A stretch of DNA of 64,000 bases from Leptodactylus fallax (Eukaryota > Chordata > Amphibia > Anura > Leptodactylidae), in assembly GCA_947044405.1 (NCBI GenBank), contig CAMRHE010000353.1:1-64000 (forward strand), given 5' to 3'. The position numbers were made by a program, and so were the translations under genes. Positions 1 to 9,299 of the stretch are shown here, one piece after another; positions within the stretch are counted from its first letter, which is position 1, and the number at the start of each line of letters is the position of its first letter. Below the pieces are notes generated by a model. It saw nothing but the letters and a program-made list of their open reading frames with translations, was not told where the DNA came from and ran no database searches.

Positions 1-370
1 GAGACAGCTAGGACAAAGCTGTGTGCTCAGGTATTTTTTCTAATCTTTATTTCCCTTTTATTTTGGTGTATTGTATCATCTCTCCTTTGCTTGTATGTTT
101 ATGTGATCATATTAATATTGTATATTTCTGTATATGCTATTAATCCATACCGACCCGGAGGCTCCACTAAGCACTGCACACAGAAGCTAGAGTGCAGGAA
201 CTTGCAGTTACTTTGTTAGGGGCGCCTGTAGGGGATATGGGACCTGCCAACCTAGAATGGGAAAAGCTGAGAAAAAGGAAGAAAGAGGGGACTAAGCAGA
301 GGAATTAAGTAATAGGGAGGGTATGGGTATAGAATAGACAAATGGGAGAGGGCAGATGAGGCACCCACCC
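1..370. repeat. Possible LTR/leader fragment at the window edge
   Basis: No gene is visible here. The T-rich stretch at about 30-180 resembles, with interruptions, the 3' part of the LTR near 63080-63230: both run from a GTAT(T/A)TTTT stretch through a T-rich tract to a similar TTAAT...TACC(G/A)ACCC stretch. The segment near 215-240 loosely resembles the bases after that LTR (63336-63362). This may be a diverged relative of the element at the right edge. The element is cut by the window start, so I cannot fix its boundaries, and the similarity was judged by eye. Confidence 0.3.
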
Positions 371-2342
371 TCAGGGCCTAGGAAGTGGGAGACACAAGTC
401 TCCAAACAGTCTCACACTGAGGAGCCCTAGCTATGTGGGAATGAAGAGGGCGGAGCACGAGGTCAGAGATACAACTAGTATTAAGCGAAAGAAAGAACAA
501 TACAGAGCCATTCCAGCCCCTATAAAGAAAGAGAAGGCAAAAGACAGAAATATGTAGGGGTATATAACTACAGCATAAATGCAAACAAATGAAAACTGGC
601 ATAAACGAGCAAATTACACAAAAACATAAAAGAAAGAGATTAGAAAGTCCAGCAGGAGAAGGAGACAGTTCATGCAGGAAAATCTCAATCTGAAGCCACT
701 CTCCATCTGCGACGTGGTCTTTGAGAGCGTGGGGGGACTCACATCATGGTTCCCTGCAGCATCCAATGGCGGCCAGAATCACTAAGGAGTAGGTTCCAGA
801 CAGGAAGTTGGAGTGATGGTAGACCCAGTGAGCGAAGAAAGTCTGGAATCTCCTCCATTAAGGCCAGGGAAAGCAGACGATCCTTCATGCGTAACTGAAG
901 CGCAAATGGGTAACCTCAGCGATAGGGAATCCCACGTTCCTGGAGCAGAGAGAGCAAAGGCTTTAGTGCCACTCTCTGGCAGAGGTTATGCCTGGAGAGA
1001 TCTGGGAAGACGGAGATTGAGGCACCATCAAAGTCTATCTATAGTTTTGTGATCCCTGGCCTTGAGCATTATTTCCTCTACTGCGTAAACGTGAATCCTG
1101 CATATTCCATCCTGGGGTTAAGCCAGGTCAGTGTTGCGGGCGGAGGGCTTGATCCATATCTATGCGAGTCTCAGGAGGGCGTCCCAGGAGAGAAGTGAAA
1201 ATGTCAGTAAGAGTAGGTACCAGGTCAGCCACCTGAGTAGCTTCTGGGAAGCTGCGGATCCGTATATTATTGCGGTGTTTACGGTTCTGTGTGTCATCCA
1301 TAAGGAGAGATAAGCTTGCGATAATGAAAAGTATGACTGCAGACATCTGATGCAGAGTTTGAAGTGAGGTTGTAACTGAGGACTGGAACTGTTCCAGGTG
1401 GCCACTCTTTGATTCAGATCAGAAATATCAGATTTCACCACTTGTAAGTCCTGGCGCCATGCGCGATTCAGGTCAGTAGCTAGTCTGTCCATATCCCTTT
1501 TACTTAGGGCAGCAGAGCCTGTAGTTCTGGATGTTTCTGGAGGGTGAAGCTGCCTCCTCTGGCGGTGGTAAATGAGATACAAAAGAAGGCGGTTCAGTAC
1601 GGCGAGCAGCGGGAGCACCATTGCCACTCAGGATTTTCTTACAGGTGACAGGAGGGTCTGCTTCCTCACCAGATGAGAGGTCGGAGCCTGACAGGGGAGA
1701 TGTGGCTGCAGGAGACCATTGTTCCAGTTGACAGAAGTGAAATAGGGAATTTTTGGAGGGGGGGCTGACACTCCACTCAGAGACTCTGATAAAGGCAGAG
1801 GACTGAGAACCCCCTGGTTTCAGCAATGGAGGGGTCTGAAGGAAGCACTGAGAGGAGCCCCCAGCCTCTCCAGAGGTCCCCGTAGGCACAGAAGAATCGG
1901 ATATCAGCGGCATCCCAGTTACTGCTGATCTCCACAGAGGAGCAGCCAGAGGGCAAACAGGAGTGGATCCTGGTCCTGGTGTAAGTACTTGCCGGCAGTG
2001 CTGGAAGGTTGGGCAGCCCGATGCAGGTCTGGGGAGCAGGAATCAGCCGCAGAGGGGAAGAGTAAGCGCTGCCCTACAATATGCAGTGCACGTGTGTGAC
2101 TGAAGATGGCAGCCCCGGCGCTTCTGAGCCGGCCTCGATGTCAGAGGACCCACGTTTCCCCCCCAACGGGAGAAAGCAATTAGATATGGCCACCTCCGGA
2201 GGCAGGGAGGAAAGAAGGATCGATCCCCTGCCGGTCGTCTGGCCCTTGGTTTACCCATTTTTGAGCTGCAGATCACCCGGTGATATGGGGCACGAAAAGG
2301 AGCTCTTAAGGTAAGCGTGCGTTCGTGGTCATGCCTAGCCAC
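371..2342 (-). mobile_element. L1-type LINE, 5' half only
   Basis: This is a minus-strand L1-like element whose 5' end lies at about 2342, where the complement starts with a GGGCGTGGC-type motif also found at the 5' end of the L1 at 48175. It contains a decayed first ORF and probably part of the inter-ORF region. No ORF2 sequence is recognisable, so the 3' half is missing or lies outside the window. It directly abuts the family X repeat at 2345. Having the 5' end while lacking the 3' end is the reverse of usual L1 truncation and suggests later disruption. Confidence 0.6.
700..2258 (-). pseudogene. L1 ORF1p remnant (RNA-binding protein)
   Basis: This is a decayed relative of L1 ORF1, the trimeric RNA chaperone of the L1 ribonucleoprotein. 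A start at 2258 gives a basic N-terminus (MGKPRARRPAGDR). A Ser/Pro-rich linker follows, and near 1240-1300 comes the signature RKHRNNIRIRSFPEAT, which corresponds to the conserved RRNNIRIRGxPE of the L1 ORF1 RRM entry. Reading frames change several times between 2258 and 1128, so no single ORF survives. The coiled-coil segment near 1300-1500 is in a different frame from the RRM part. The identification rests on the signature and on order; the exact end is uncertain. Confidence 0.65.
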
Positions 2343-2344
2343 GC

Positions 2345-2790
2345 CCTCACAAACAAATATTTTTTTTTTTTAAAATGCACTAAAAATATATTTGCACACA
2401 AATTTGTACACAATTTATATATACCACAAACATCAACTACAACAAGAGCTCATACTCTCAAAAACACTGATACAGAAGACATTCACTAATATGTTAAAAT
2501 TTATACTGCACTGTGACTAATACCGAAATCTACATTTTTTTGAGATTGCACAGCATACTGTATATAAAAACTCAACTTACGGAAATATTTCATATATATG
2601 GAACCACCTTCATGCAACTTTGCAGTAAACAGAGATTACAAGCAAAAACTGCACAAAAATTGAAATTTGCCACTAAAGTGCATGCTCAAGCAATCCTTTC
2701 TGCAAAAATATACTTTACAAAAAAACTGCAGGATGTGAGGAACTCATACATACCACAGATATATACACACACACATATATATATATATAT
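2345..2790 (-). repeat. Family X repeat, copy 1, distal part (segment A)
   Basis: This segment is present again in inverted orientation at 52560-53066, clearly similar over most of its length with an internal gap near 2395-2420. It ends in an ACAC/TATA microsatellite (about 2762-2790). Segment B of the same family starts again at 3784 beyond an LTR-like insertion, so A and B appear to have been contiguous. Frame 2513-2760 is open and partly conserved with the other copy, but I see no recognisable domain and do not call a gene. Confidence 0.75.
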
Positions 2791-2792
2791 GG

Positions 2793-3783
2793 GAGGGAGC
2801 TTGGTATCAGCACAGGTACAGGCCCAAACAGTCAGGTACACAAAGCTCTGGTGCAACAGGTTTATTTTTAAAAAATGGCAAAAATAAATAAACCTTACAT
2901 CAGGTAAAACAGGCAAAGTAAAACACAGCCTTACAGGGGTATTCCCATGTACATAACCATTTTTATGTTTGTAGATAATAAAAGAAACATTTTTTGCAGA
3001 TATAAGTAATTTAACATTTTGCAGAGTTTTACAGAATTTCTCTAAATATCTTGTGGCCACAAGTTGTTGTCTTGATTGGTTGCCAATGGATACGACCATC
3101 AATGCAGGATCTTTCTAAGGTCAGAAAATCAGCCATGATTTCCTTATTGTGGCTGGGATATATTCTGATACATGTAGTGTCCCTGCCTGATAACCCAGTT
3201 TCAATAAGAAAATCATAGCTGGGTTCCAAACAAGTCCCAGACCATAGAAAGTTTTCTGCATTTGTGGTCGTATCCATTGGCAACCGATCAAGACAATAGA
3301 CTGTTACCACTAAGATGGTTAGAGAAAATCTTTAAAACGCTGCAGAATTTTTAACTACTTATATTTGCAAATATGTTTAACTTTTAATTATCTACAAATA
3401 TAGATATTATTATGTTCATGGAAATACCCCTTTAACTTCAGGCAATTGAGAAAAAACAAAATCCTGCTCGTCTGAGCTTCTAACTAAACATAAACACTGC
3501 TAACTATACATGTGGCTTGCTCCAGCCACATGAACAAAACAAAACAGTAGTCAAGCACAGTACCAGAGTTATAGCGAGTCAGAACAGATCCAGCCGCCAA
3601 TCCTCACTCCCCAGGATCTGCCCTGAAGTGCAGGCTCTGAGACCTTTTATGGTCCTTTAACAAGCCTTAAGACCTACACCTGGGGCTGAGGCCTATGCAA
3701 GACCCGCCCTGGACCATACATAGGTCAGAAACCTGGGGCTAACATAGCGTGCTTCCAGTACTTGTCCTGTCACCTTCTCACAA
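2793..3783 (-). mobile_element. Solo-LTR-like insertion (interrupted by a MITE)
   Basis: Read on the minus strand, this begins TGTGAGAAGGTGACAGG (3783 downward), has a TATA-like ACCATAAAAGG near 3645-3660, and has an AATAAA polyadenylation signal followed by a U5-like stretch ending near 2793 (AGCTCCCTCCC). Without the 505-bp MITE at 2931-3435 it is about 486 bp, a normal LTR length. No internal retrotransposon genes accompany it. It sits in a TA-rich stretch between the two halves of family X, so a target duplication cannot be read unambiguously. Gypsy-type is my best guess. Confidence 0.5.
2931..3435. mobile_element. Foldback TTAA MITE (T2-like), copy 1
   Basis: This is a non-autonomous DNA element with long inverted arms. 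The termini read (TTAC)AGGGGTATTCCCATG and, inverted, CATGGAAATACCCCT(TTAA). Inner arms pair TTGATTGGTTGCCAATGG (about 3073) with CCATTGGCAACCGATCAA (about 3275). A second copy with the same structure lies at 29195-29701. The TTAA flank and AGGGG termini fit the T2 MITE group described from Xenopus. No ORF is expected. Confidence 0.85.
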
Positions 3784-4594
3784 TATATATTATATATTTA
3801 CATTTACAATTACAAGTGCAGGTGTTAAAGAAATGCCAAAATCTCAGAAATGCACCAACCAATTTTGTGCATGCAAATTAAATAAGAGCTTCCATAAGAA
3901 TATAATTTTCTATCCCCCTATAAAAATTGTAGAAATGTATACATTCATCTCTAGTGATAATCGATATTGCTATTATTTTAGTGTAACGGATATCGCTAGA
4001 GAGGCATATTTTACTCTATAAAGATCAGGTATGGACAGGGTCAAATGTAAACTTTATTGATGACTTCCTGGTTATGTTCAGAAGGGAATTACAGAAGAAT
4101 ACCTCTCTGATTATGCTCATAGGGGTATTACATTACCTCTATATGTAACAATCAGAGAGCAAAAGTATAGAATGCTCTCTGATTGATAGGAGAGGGGATA
4201 ACATGAACAGAAGTACATGCTACCCCTCTACCCTGGGGTCACATACAAGTTATGCACAGACGATGATGATTTATCATCGTCTCTGCAGTCTGCAGCTCTG
4301 CTCCTTCCCTCTCTTTCTTCCTTCTACACGCAGCTCTAAGATGCTGCCAGAGGCTGGAGGGGGAGGATTCTTTAGAGGCCCATATCTCAGCAATCTGCTG
4401 TTAAAAACGCTGTCAGGAACTGAGATCTGCATTGCGATCTCAATGCCAAATTGTGCTGTCACCAGCGAATCGCTCTGGATCTGTAAGGACTATCATGATG
4501 ATCTTGGTATCGTTGAGATGAGTTTCTCTTCTTTAAAATGAATCCAAGATCATCTTCAAAGCCCTAACCGATCCTGAGTGGCAGGGAAAGGATT
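3784..4594 (-). repeat. Family X repeat, copy 1, proximal part (segment B)
   Basis: The reverse complement matches 45883-46794 along its whole length, including the duplicated stretch GCTCTCTGATTG, the ATGATGATTTATCATC palindromic tract and the terminal CCTTTCCCTGCC block near 4590. The outer end (minus strand) resembles TTAACCCTTTCC, the apparent family terminus. It contains no coding capacity that I recognise. Its boundary at 4594 truncates the L1 reverse transcriptase that follows. Confidence 0.8.
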
Positions 4595-4599
4595 AAAAG

Positions 4600-6023
4600 G
4601 GTGAAGGGTCTATAATTGGAACACATTCTTGAGGGTTTTTATTTGGTTTGGGTATAAACGTAATATCTGAGCAAAGCATCGTCGGTGGGATCGGATGACC
4701 ATCTAGGAATAAGTTGAACACTCCTCTCATATGGGGGATCAATTCAAGGTTTCAAATCAATTGAAGGTTTTATAATAGAGGCATGTAAGGCAGTCAGGGT
4801 CTGGCGCTTTGCCATTATGTAGGTCCTTCAGGACACCCAAAAGCTTCTCCTCCTAAATTAGGAGTGTTGAGGGAGGTCAATACTTCCAAGGAAAGTGCTG
4901 GGAGGCTAAATCTGCTAAATAGTCTCACAACTGTTGTGACCTTTCCGACATAGTAGGATCGCATGAAGGTAGTAATTTATACAGTTCAGTGTAATAGTGC
5001 TGGAAAGCTGTAGCGACTGCATGAGGGGTGGAAGAAACATAGTTATCTCTTTATTTTAGCAAAAAGCGTGTGTGCCGTTCATAGTACCTTTGACGTGTGT
5101 AGGAGGTGTAATCAATGCACAGTGTGATTCGCTAAAAACCAATGAATTGTCCCTGCATTACAGCTTTATGGGCTTCCCAAAAGGAAAGCATCCAAAGACA
5201 CCGACCCTGTGTTCTCTCGGAAGTAGTTAATGATATGTGTCCATAAAGAAGTCCGAGTCATAGGAGAGTTAAGGAGGGATTCATTAAGGCGCAAACGACA
5301 ACAACAGGTGGGGTCTGGAATAGGGGATAAGGATACAGCTACCGGAGCATGATCGGACCACAACAACAGACCGATGTCTGCAATCGTAAGTTGATATAAC
5401 GTCAGGGTGTTACCGAAGAAGTAATCAATTCTGCTATGTGTGTTGTGAGGGTGGGAAAACAATGTATAGGAATGATCAGTGGGGTTTCTGACATGCCATA
5501 GTTCAAACAGAGTGTGAGATCAAATCAACTGGCGAAATTTCCTCGCAAGTCGAGATTGAGAGTTAAGAGTGGGTTTATCCCCCAGGAACAGCCTGTCCAA
5601 TGTTTTGGAGAACACCATATTAAAATCTACCACCAGCCATATCACATTAGAATACGTTTGCATCCGGCTAAGTTAACGGCATAAAAACAAAATCTGGGAG
5701 GTATTTGGAGCATAAACATTGAATAGAACTATAGGCTGACCATGAAAGTGGCCCTTAATTATGATGTAGCGGCCCTGAGAGTCTAGGTGAGAGCTAGTTA
5801 CTGAAATTGGACAAAAACGGGTGAATAAAATGGCTACCTCCGCTCTGAGAAGGTCATGGAAAGCCAAGTAAGCGGTAAGGAAATTATGGAGGACAAATTG
5901 AAATGTACCAGATTGATCATAATAGGTTTCCTGGACGAATGCTACATCCGCCAGGAGGGAGTGAAGCTCGTGTAATACTAAGCAGTGTTTAGTGTTGGAG
6001 CCCAGGCCCTTAATATTCATAAT
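4600..6023 (-). pseudogene. L1 ORF2 remnant: endonuclease and RT start
   Basis: This is a remnant of the L1 ORF2 protein, which nicks target DNA and primes reverse transcription. From the start MNIKGLGSNTKH at about 6023 the AP-endonuclease-like fold can be followed. A VQETYYDQ block (catalytic Glu region) lies near 5935, a VLFNVYAPN block near 5720, and SRIDYFFGN and WSDHAPVAVS blocks near 5420-5350. The linker NESLLNSP...ENTGSV precedes the RT, whose beginning (IPKPNKNPQECVP) is visible near 4620-4660. Frames are broken at about 5470-5670 and again below 5166. It is truncated before the catalytic YADD. Confidence 0.75.
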
Positions 6024-6033
6024 AACACATCTA

Positions 6034-6454
6034 AGGGTGGGTTCACACCTGCGTTTGAGTCCGTCCGCTGCCAATCCGAGTAAAAATCTCGGGGAACGGG
6101 ATTGGCATCGGATAACGACAGGTTAGCAACGCATTGGTTAAAAACCCATTCATTTGAATGGGTTTTTAAAGCAATGCGCGGGTGTCCGATTGCATCCTCT
6201 GCACTGCGAATCCTTTTTTTTTTCGTCGGAAACAAAGTCGGACATGCAGGACTTCGTGTCCGACGAAAAAAACCGGCTTCGCAGTGCAGAGGGTGCAATC
6301 GGACACCCGCACATTGCTTTAAAAACCCATTCAAATGAATGGGTTTTTAACCAATGCGTCGCTAACCTGTCGGTATCCGATGCTGATCCCGTTTCCCGAG
6401 ATTTTCACTCGGATTGGCAGCGGACAGACTCAAACGCAGGTGTGAACCCACCCT
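6034..6454. mobile_element. Palindromic MITE, copy 1
   Basis: This 421-bp element is almost one long inverted repeat, with termini AGGGTGGGTTCACACC and its complement GGTGTGAACCCACCCT. Each half carries the same motifs (ATTGGTTAAAAACC, CGGACACCCGC/GCGGGTGTCCG, ATTCATTTGAATGG), so spurious ORFs with the same residues appear on both strands. A second copy of nearly the same length lies at 14575-14993. It is a non-autonomous DNA transposon; the superfamily cannot be decided because no target duplication is clear. Confidence 0.85.
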
Positions 6455-7691
6455 AACCATGGGGAGGCAGTGGTGGAGAAAATGCAAGTGTATGGACAGA
6501 TGTCACCCAGCAGGTGTGGAGTCTGTGAAGTCCAGCTTGAAAGCAGGGTAGAAGAGTGGACTGCAACAGTACAGCAACTGGTGGTAGATCTCTGGACTTG
6601 AAAAGGAAGGGGAAGGGAGAGGGAAAATAGGGGAACCCTGACATGGAACAACAAAAGTTCACAGAGTGGAACCTTCTACTTATGGTCTCCTAGAAGACGA
6701 GGTCAGGGTTAAAAGCTGTTGTTTCAGCCTCTGTGCATGCCATAGTTGAGACAACGGCGGAGGAGGGGATCCCAATTCCCTGTCAACTCTGATCAAGGAA
6801 TTGCCAACATTTCACAAAAGGGCTGTAAATCAGAAAAAGCGCGTAGAGTAGCCGAGCATCCTTCTCTGCCTGCGGTTAGGGCGAAGGAGAAACCCCATAT
6901 GTAGGGCAAATTATGCTCTCTCAGGAGTTGAAGGAGAGGAAAGAGATGGCGCCTTTTGTGTAAGGTGACCCATGAGAGGTCTTGAAAGAGCTGAACTTTA
7001 GCCCCATCATGTACGCAGCAGATAACGTGTCTGGGGTTAGCCGTGGACCCCTCGTGTGAAGGGCTGTATGTGCCTAGTCCAATTTAATTTTGTGGGGAGG
7101 GGTTCCTGCAAAACAAGACTAAAGATGTCTTCCAGGGTTGTATGAAGATTTTCCTCCCGTGTAACCTCTGGCAGACCTTTGACTCTAATATTGTTACGCC
7201 TGTCACTATAATAAAGGTCTCCCAAATATTGTTGCATGACTCGTACAGCAGAAAACTGTGTGAGGACCAAAGACTGCAGTTGGGAAATAAAAGCTCGTGT
7301 ATGTTCATGGTCATCTTCCAGGTTCTCGACTCTAGAGGCAATGTGATGCAAGTCCTTATGGACTGCAGAGATTTCAGCATGACAGGTCTCTGTTACTCAG
7401 TTATCAAGGACTTAAAGTCCTGTTTCTTAGGCAATAAAGTGGGTCCAGGAGGTGGTTTAGTTTGGAGTCCTTGTTGTCAAGAGTTTAGAGACAGGATCCA
7501 CGAGTGAACAAAGTCAGGAGCTGCATAGGGGAACGGTGTTGGGGTCACTCCAATATCATCTTCATCTACCCAGGAGAGAGCAGGGGAGGCAGGGTTGCAT
7601 AGTCAGAGTATGTCCCTTTAACAGAGGAAAGTGTATAGTGGAGCTATGGGGGGTGCAACTGACCTTAAGCGCCTGAATAGGAGTGAGAATG

Positions 7692-8922
7692 AAGAAATAG
7701 CCTTTTAGAATTAGCCTTTTAGAGGCTAACTGAGTATATTTATAAGTAAGCTTTCAGGAGTACTCGCTCCCTTCATCAGACATGGTGTGATACAAGAACT
7801 GAAAATTAACAGATTTTTATACACATGGTTTTCAAAGCATTTTAGAGTCCTTAAAAAAAAATTGCAATCTAAGTAGAGAAGTTATTTACAACAGGTCAAA
7901 AAAACAGTCTGGAAACTTGTGGTGCGTGACGGAGGGATTAGTAATTCTTGCTGTTATCTGTTTGCTATCAGGAGGTGATTTGTGTCCCTCACAGTTCATG
8001 CATAGTTTGATTTGAAGCTGGCATGAATATTGAGTTCAGTTCATGGTTCAAACATAGTGTGACATGAAGCTGGCATGAATATTAAGTCCAAATTGCAGAG
8101 TTTGAAATTTTTGCATAAATTTGTACTCCATTTCTTTCCTTTTCTCCTGTGTCTTAAAATGTCCCATTAAAACCACAACCCGCAAATCTTCAATAGAGTG
8201 GTTTTCTCCGGAGAAATGTGCGGCCACTGGGAGATCTGTTCTGCTGTTATTAATGGTGGATCTGTGTGAGTTCATTCGTTGACTGAGTCTCTGCCCTGTT
8301 TCCCCCACATAGAGGCCTGTGGTGGGACATTGCACACACATTATGAGGTACACCACATTGGAAGACCTGCAGGAAAATGTCCCCCTAATTCTGTGCACCT
8401 GTTGTGACTGTGGGATAGGTACACTGTCAGCGGTGTGGATGTGCTTGCAGGTCATGCACCTTTTATGTAGGCAAGGTGAGGTGCCATTTTCAGTTGGGGC
8501 CTTCAGGGCACTCCGGACGATAATGCGCCTCAGGTTTGGTGGTTGTCGAAAGGAGAGGAGAGGGGGGACTGGAAATATGTCCTTGAGTCTGTTGTCCCTA
8601 TGTAGCACAGGTTGGAGCTCCTTGGCAATCCTTCGTAGGATCTTCAGCTGTGGGTTGTAGGTGACAACTAGGGGCACTCGGGCATCTTTCTGGGTCTCTC
8701 TATATGTGAGCAGACTGTCTCTGTAAATGGCTGCCGCTTGAAAACCATGTGTATAAAAATCTGTTAATTTTCAGTTCTTGTATCACACCATGTCTGATGA
8801 CGGGAGCGAGTACTCCTGAAAGCTTACTTATAAATATACTCAGTTAGCCTCTAAAAGGTATCGCCTGATTTCTTCACTCTTCCACTACTTTCAATGGCTA
8901 ACACGGTACAACATCATACTAC
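7692..8922 (-). mobile_element. Penelope-like element (truncated) with inverted arms
   Basis: This 1231-bp insertion is flanked by a perfect 14-bp duplication, TAGGAGTGAGAATG (7678-7691 and 8923-8936), inside L1 ORF1. Inner arms 7714-7835 and 8738-8858 are inverted copies of about 121 bp with, by eye, only about one mismatch. Each arm carries the CATCAGACATGG / TACTCCTGAAAGC motif typical of Penelope terminal repeats. Between the arms is only the GIY-YIG part of the PLE ORF; the reverse transcriptase is missing. Inverted terminal repeats and irregular ends are known for Penelope-like elements. Confidence 0.85.
8048..8677 (-). CDS. PLE C-terminal GIY-YIG endonuclease fragment
   Basis: This is a 209-codon open frame encoding the C-terminal part of a Penelope-like polyprotein. 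An N-terminal linker leads into CLHKRCMTCKHI, which fits the Cys-rich zinc-binding motif that precedes the endonuclease in animal PLEs. The GIY-YIG core follows (YLIMC ... GLYVGETGQRLSQRM ... SHR), and then a conserved HFSGENHSIEDLRVVVL helix region. The frame is intact to a stop at 8048. The RT domain that should lie upstream on the minus strand is absent, so the fragment cannot act alone. Family-level identification is strong; the start Met at 8677 is only the first Met in the open frame and not a real protein start. Confidence 0.85.
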   Translation of the reverse strand: MPLVVTYNPQLKILRRIAKELQPVLHRDNRLKDIFPVPPLLSFRQPPNLRRIIVRSALKAPTENGTSPCLHKRCMTCKHIHTADSVPIPQSQQVHRIRGTFSCRSSNVVYLIMCVQCPTTGLYVGETGQRLSQRMNSHRSTINNSRTDLPVAAHFSGENHSIEDLRVVVLMGHFKTQEKRKEMEYKFMQKFQTLQFGLNIHASFMSHYV

Positions 8923-9299
8923 TAGGAGTGAGAATGTCATCAAGAGGCAGAGAACGTGATGGTTGTGGCACCAATATAAAAGGAGATGCAGAGGAAAAGG
9001 GATCCAATTTCGGGGGCAGGGGCAGACATCGGAGGAGAGCCGCTACAGCTAGAGGCAGCCAGCATCAGAGCGGGAGCGGCAACCATCTTGAATGGACTTC
9101 GCTCCCACGCTGACACTGGCTGCTACTCCAGCGACACGAGGGCCGGAGGAGCCATAAACCCATCCAGGGTGGACTGTGCCGGGCAGTCAGCCAGCGCAGA
9201 GTCCCAGGAGGGGCTTTTTGATCAGCTTTTTGCCCATGGTCACCTCAGGAGAAGCAGACAGGTCCCAAATGCTAGGTGTGGGTTTGGTGCTCCAAAACA

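Larger units (their letters stand above)
6800..9240 (-). pseudogene. L1 ORF1p remnant, split by a Penelope-like element
   Basis: This is a second decayed L1 ORF1. The likely start is at 9240 (ATGGGCAAAAAGCTGATC on the minus strand). The coiled-coil region ENLEDDHEHTRAF and the RRM signature RRNNIRVKGLPEVTREE lie at about 7150-7330 in the frame that is open over 7037-7351. C-terminal-domain sequence continues to about 6800. The frame is interrupted by the insertion 7692-8922 and by several frameshifts. The signature is one residue group away from the canonical RRNNIRIRGxPE, which leaves little doubt about the family. Confidence 0.75.
4596..9290 (-). mobile_element. L1-type LINE, nearly full 5' portion, interrupted
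   Basis: On the minus strand this runs ORF1 (about 9240-6800), then ORF2 endonuclease (6023-5166) and the start of reverse transcriptase (5165-4600). Family X cuts it off inside the RT. Two later insertions are visible: a Penelope-like element within ORF1 (7692-8922) and a palindromic MITE between ORF1 and ORF2 (6034-6454). Both host reading contexts resume on the far side of each insertion, which gives the order of events. Confidence 0.8.

Noticed and set aside
813..1052. Plus-strand frame of 79 codons
   Set aside because: Antisense to the L1 ORF1 remnant; no domain.
2513..2887. Possible gene in segment A because a related frame exists at 52479-52721
   Set aside because: Both are copies of one repeat; shared residues follow from shared DNA, and the frames end in microsatellite or LTR sequence.
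6102..6456. Several frames of 78-105 codons on both strands, repeated at 14643-15064
   Set aside because: They arise from the palindromic MITE; the same residues on both strands reflect its inverted-repeat structure and not coding.
8048..8677. GIY-YIG nuclease as part of a novel defence or homing system
   Set aside because: Context (inverted Penelope arms, target duplication, zinc cluster) explains it as a Penelope-like retroelement fragment.
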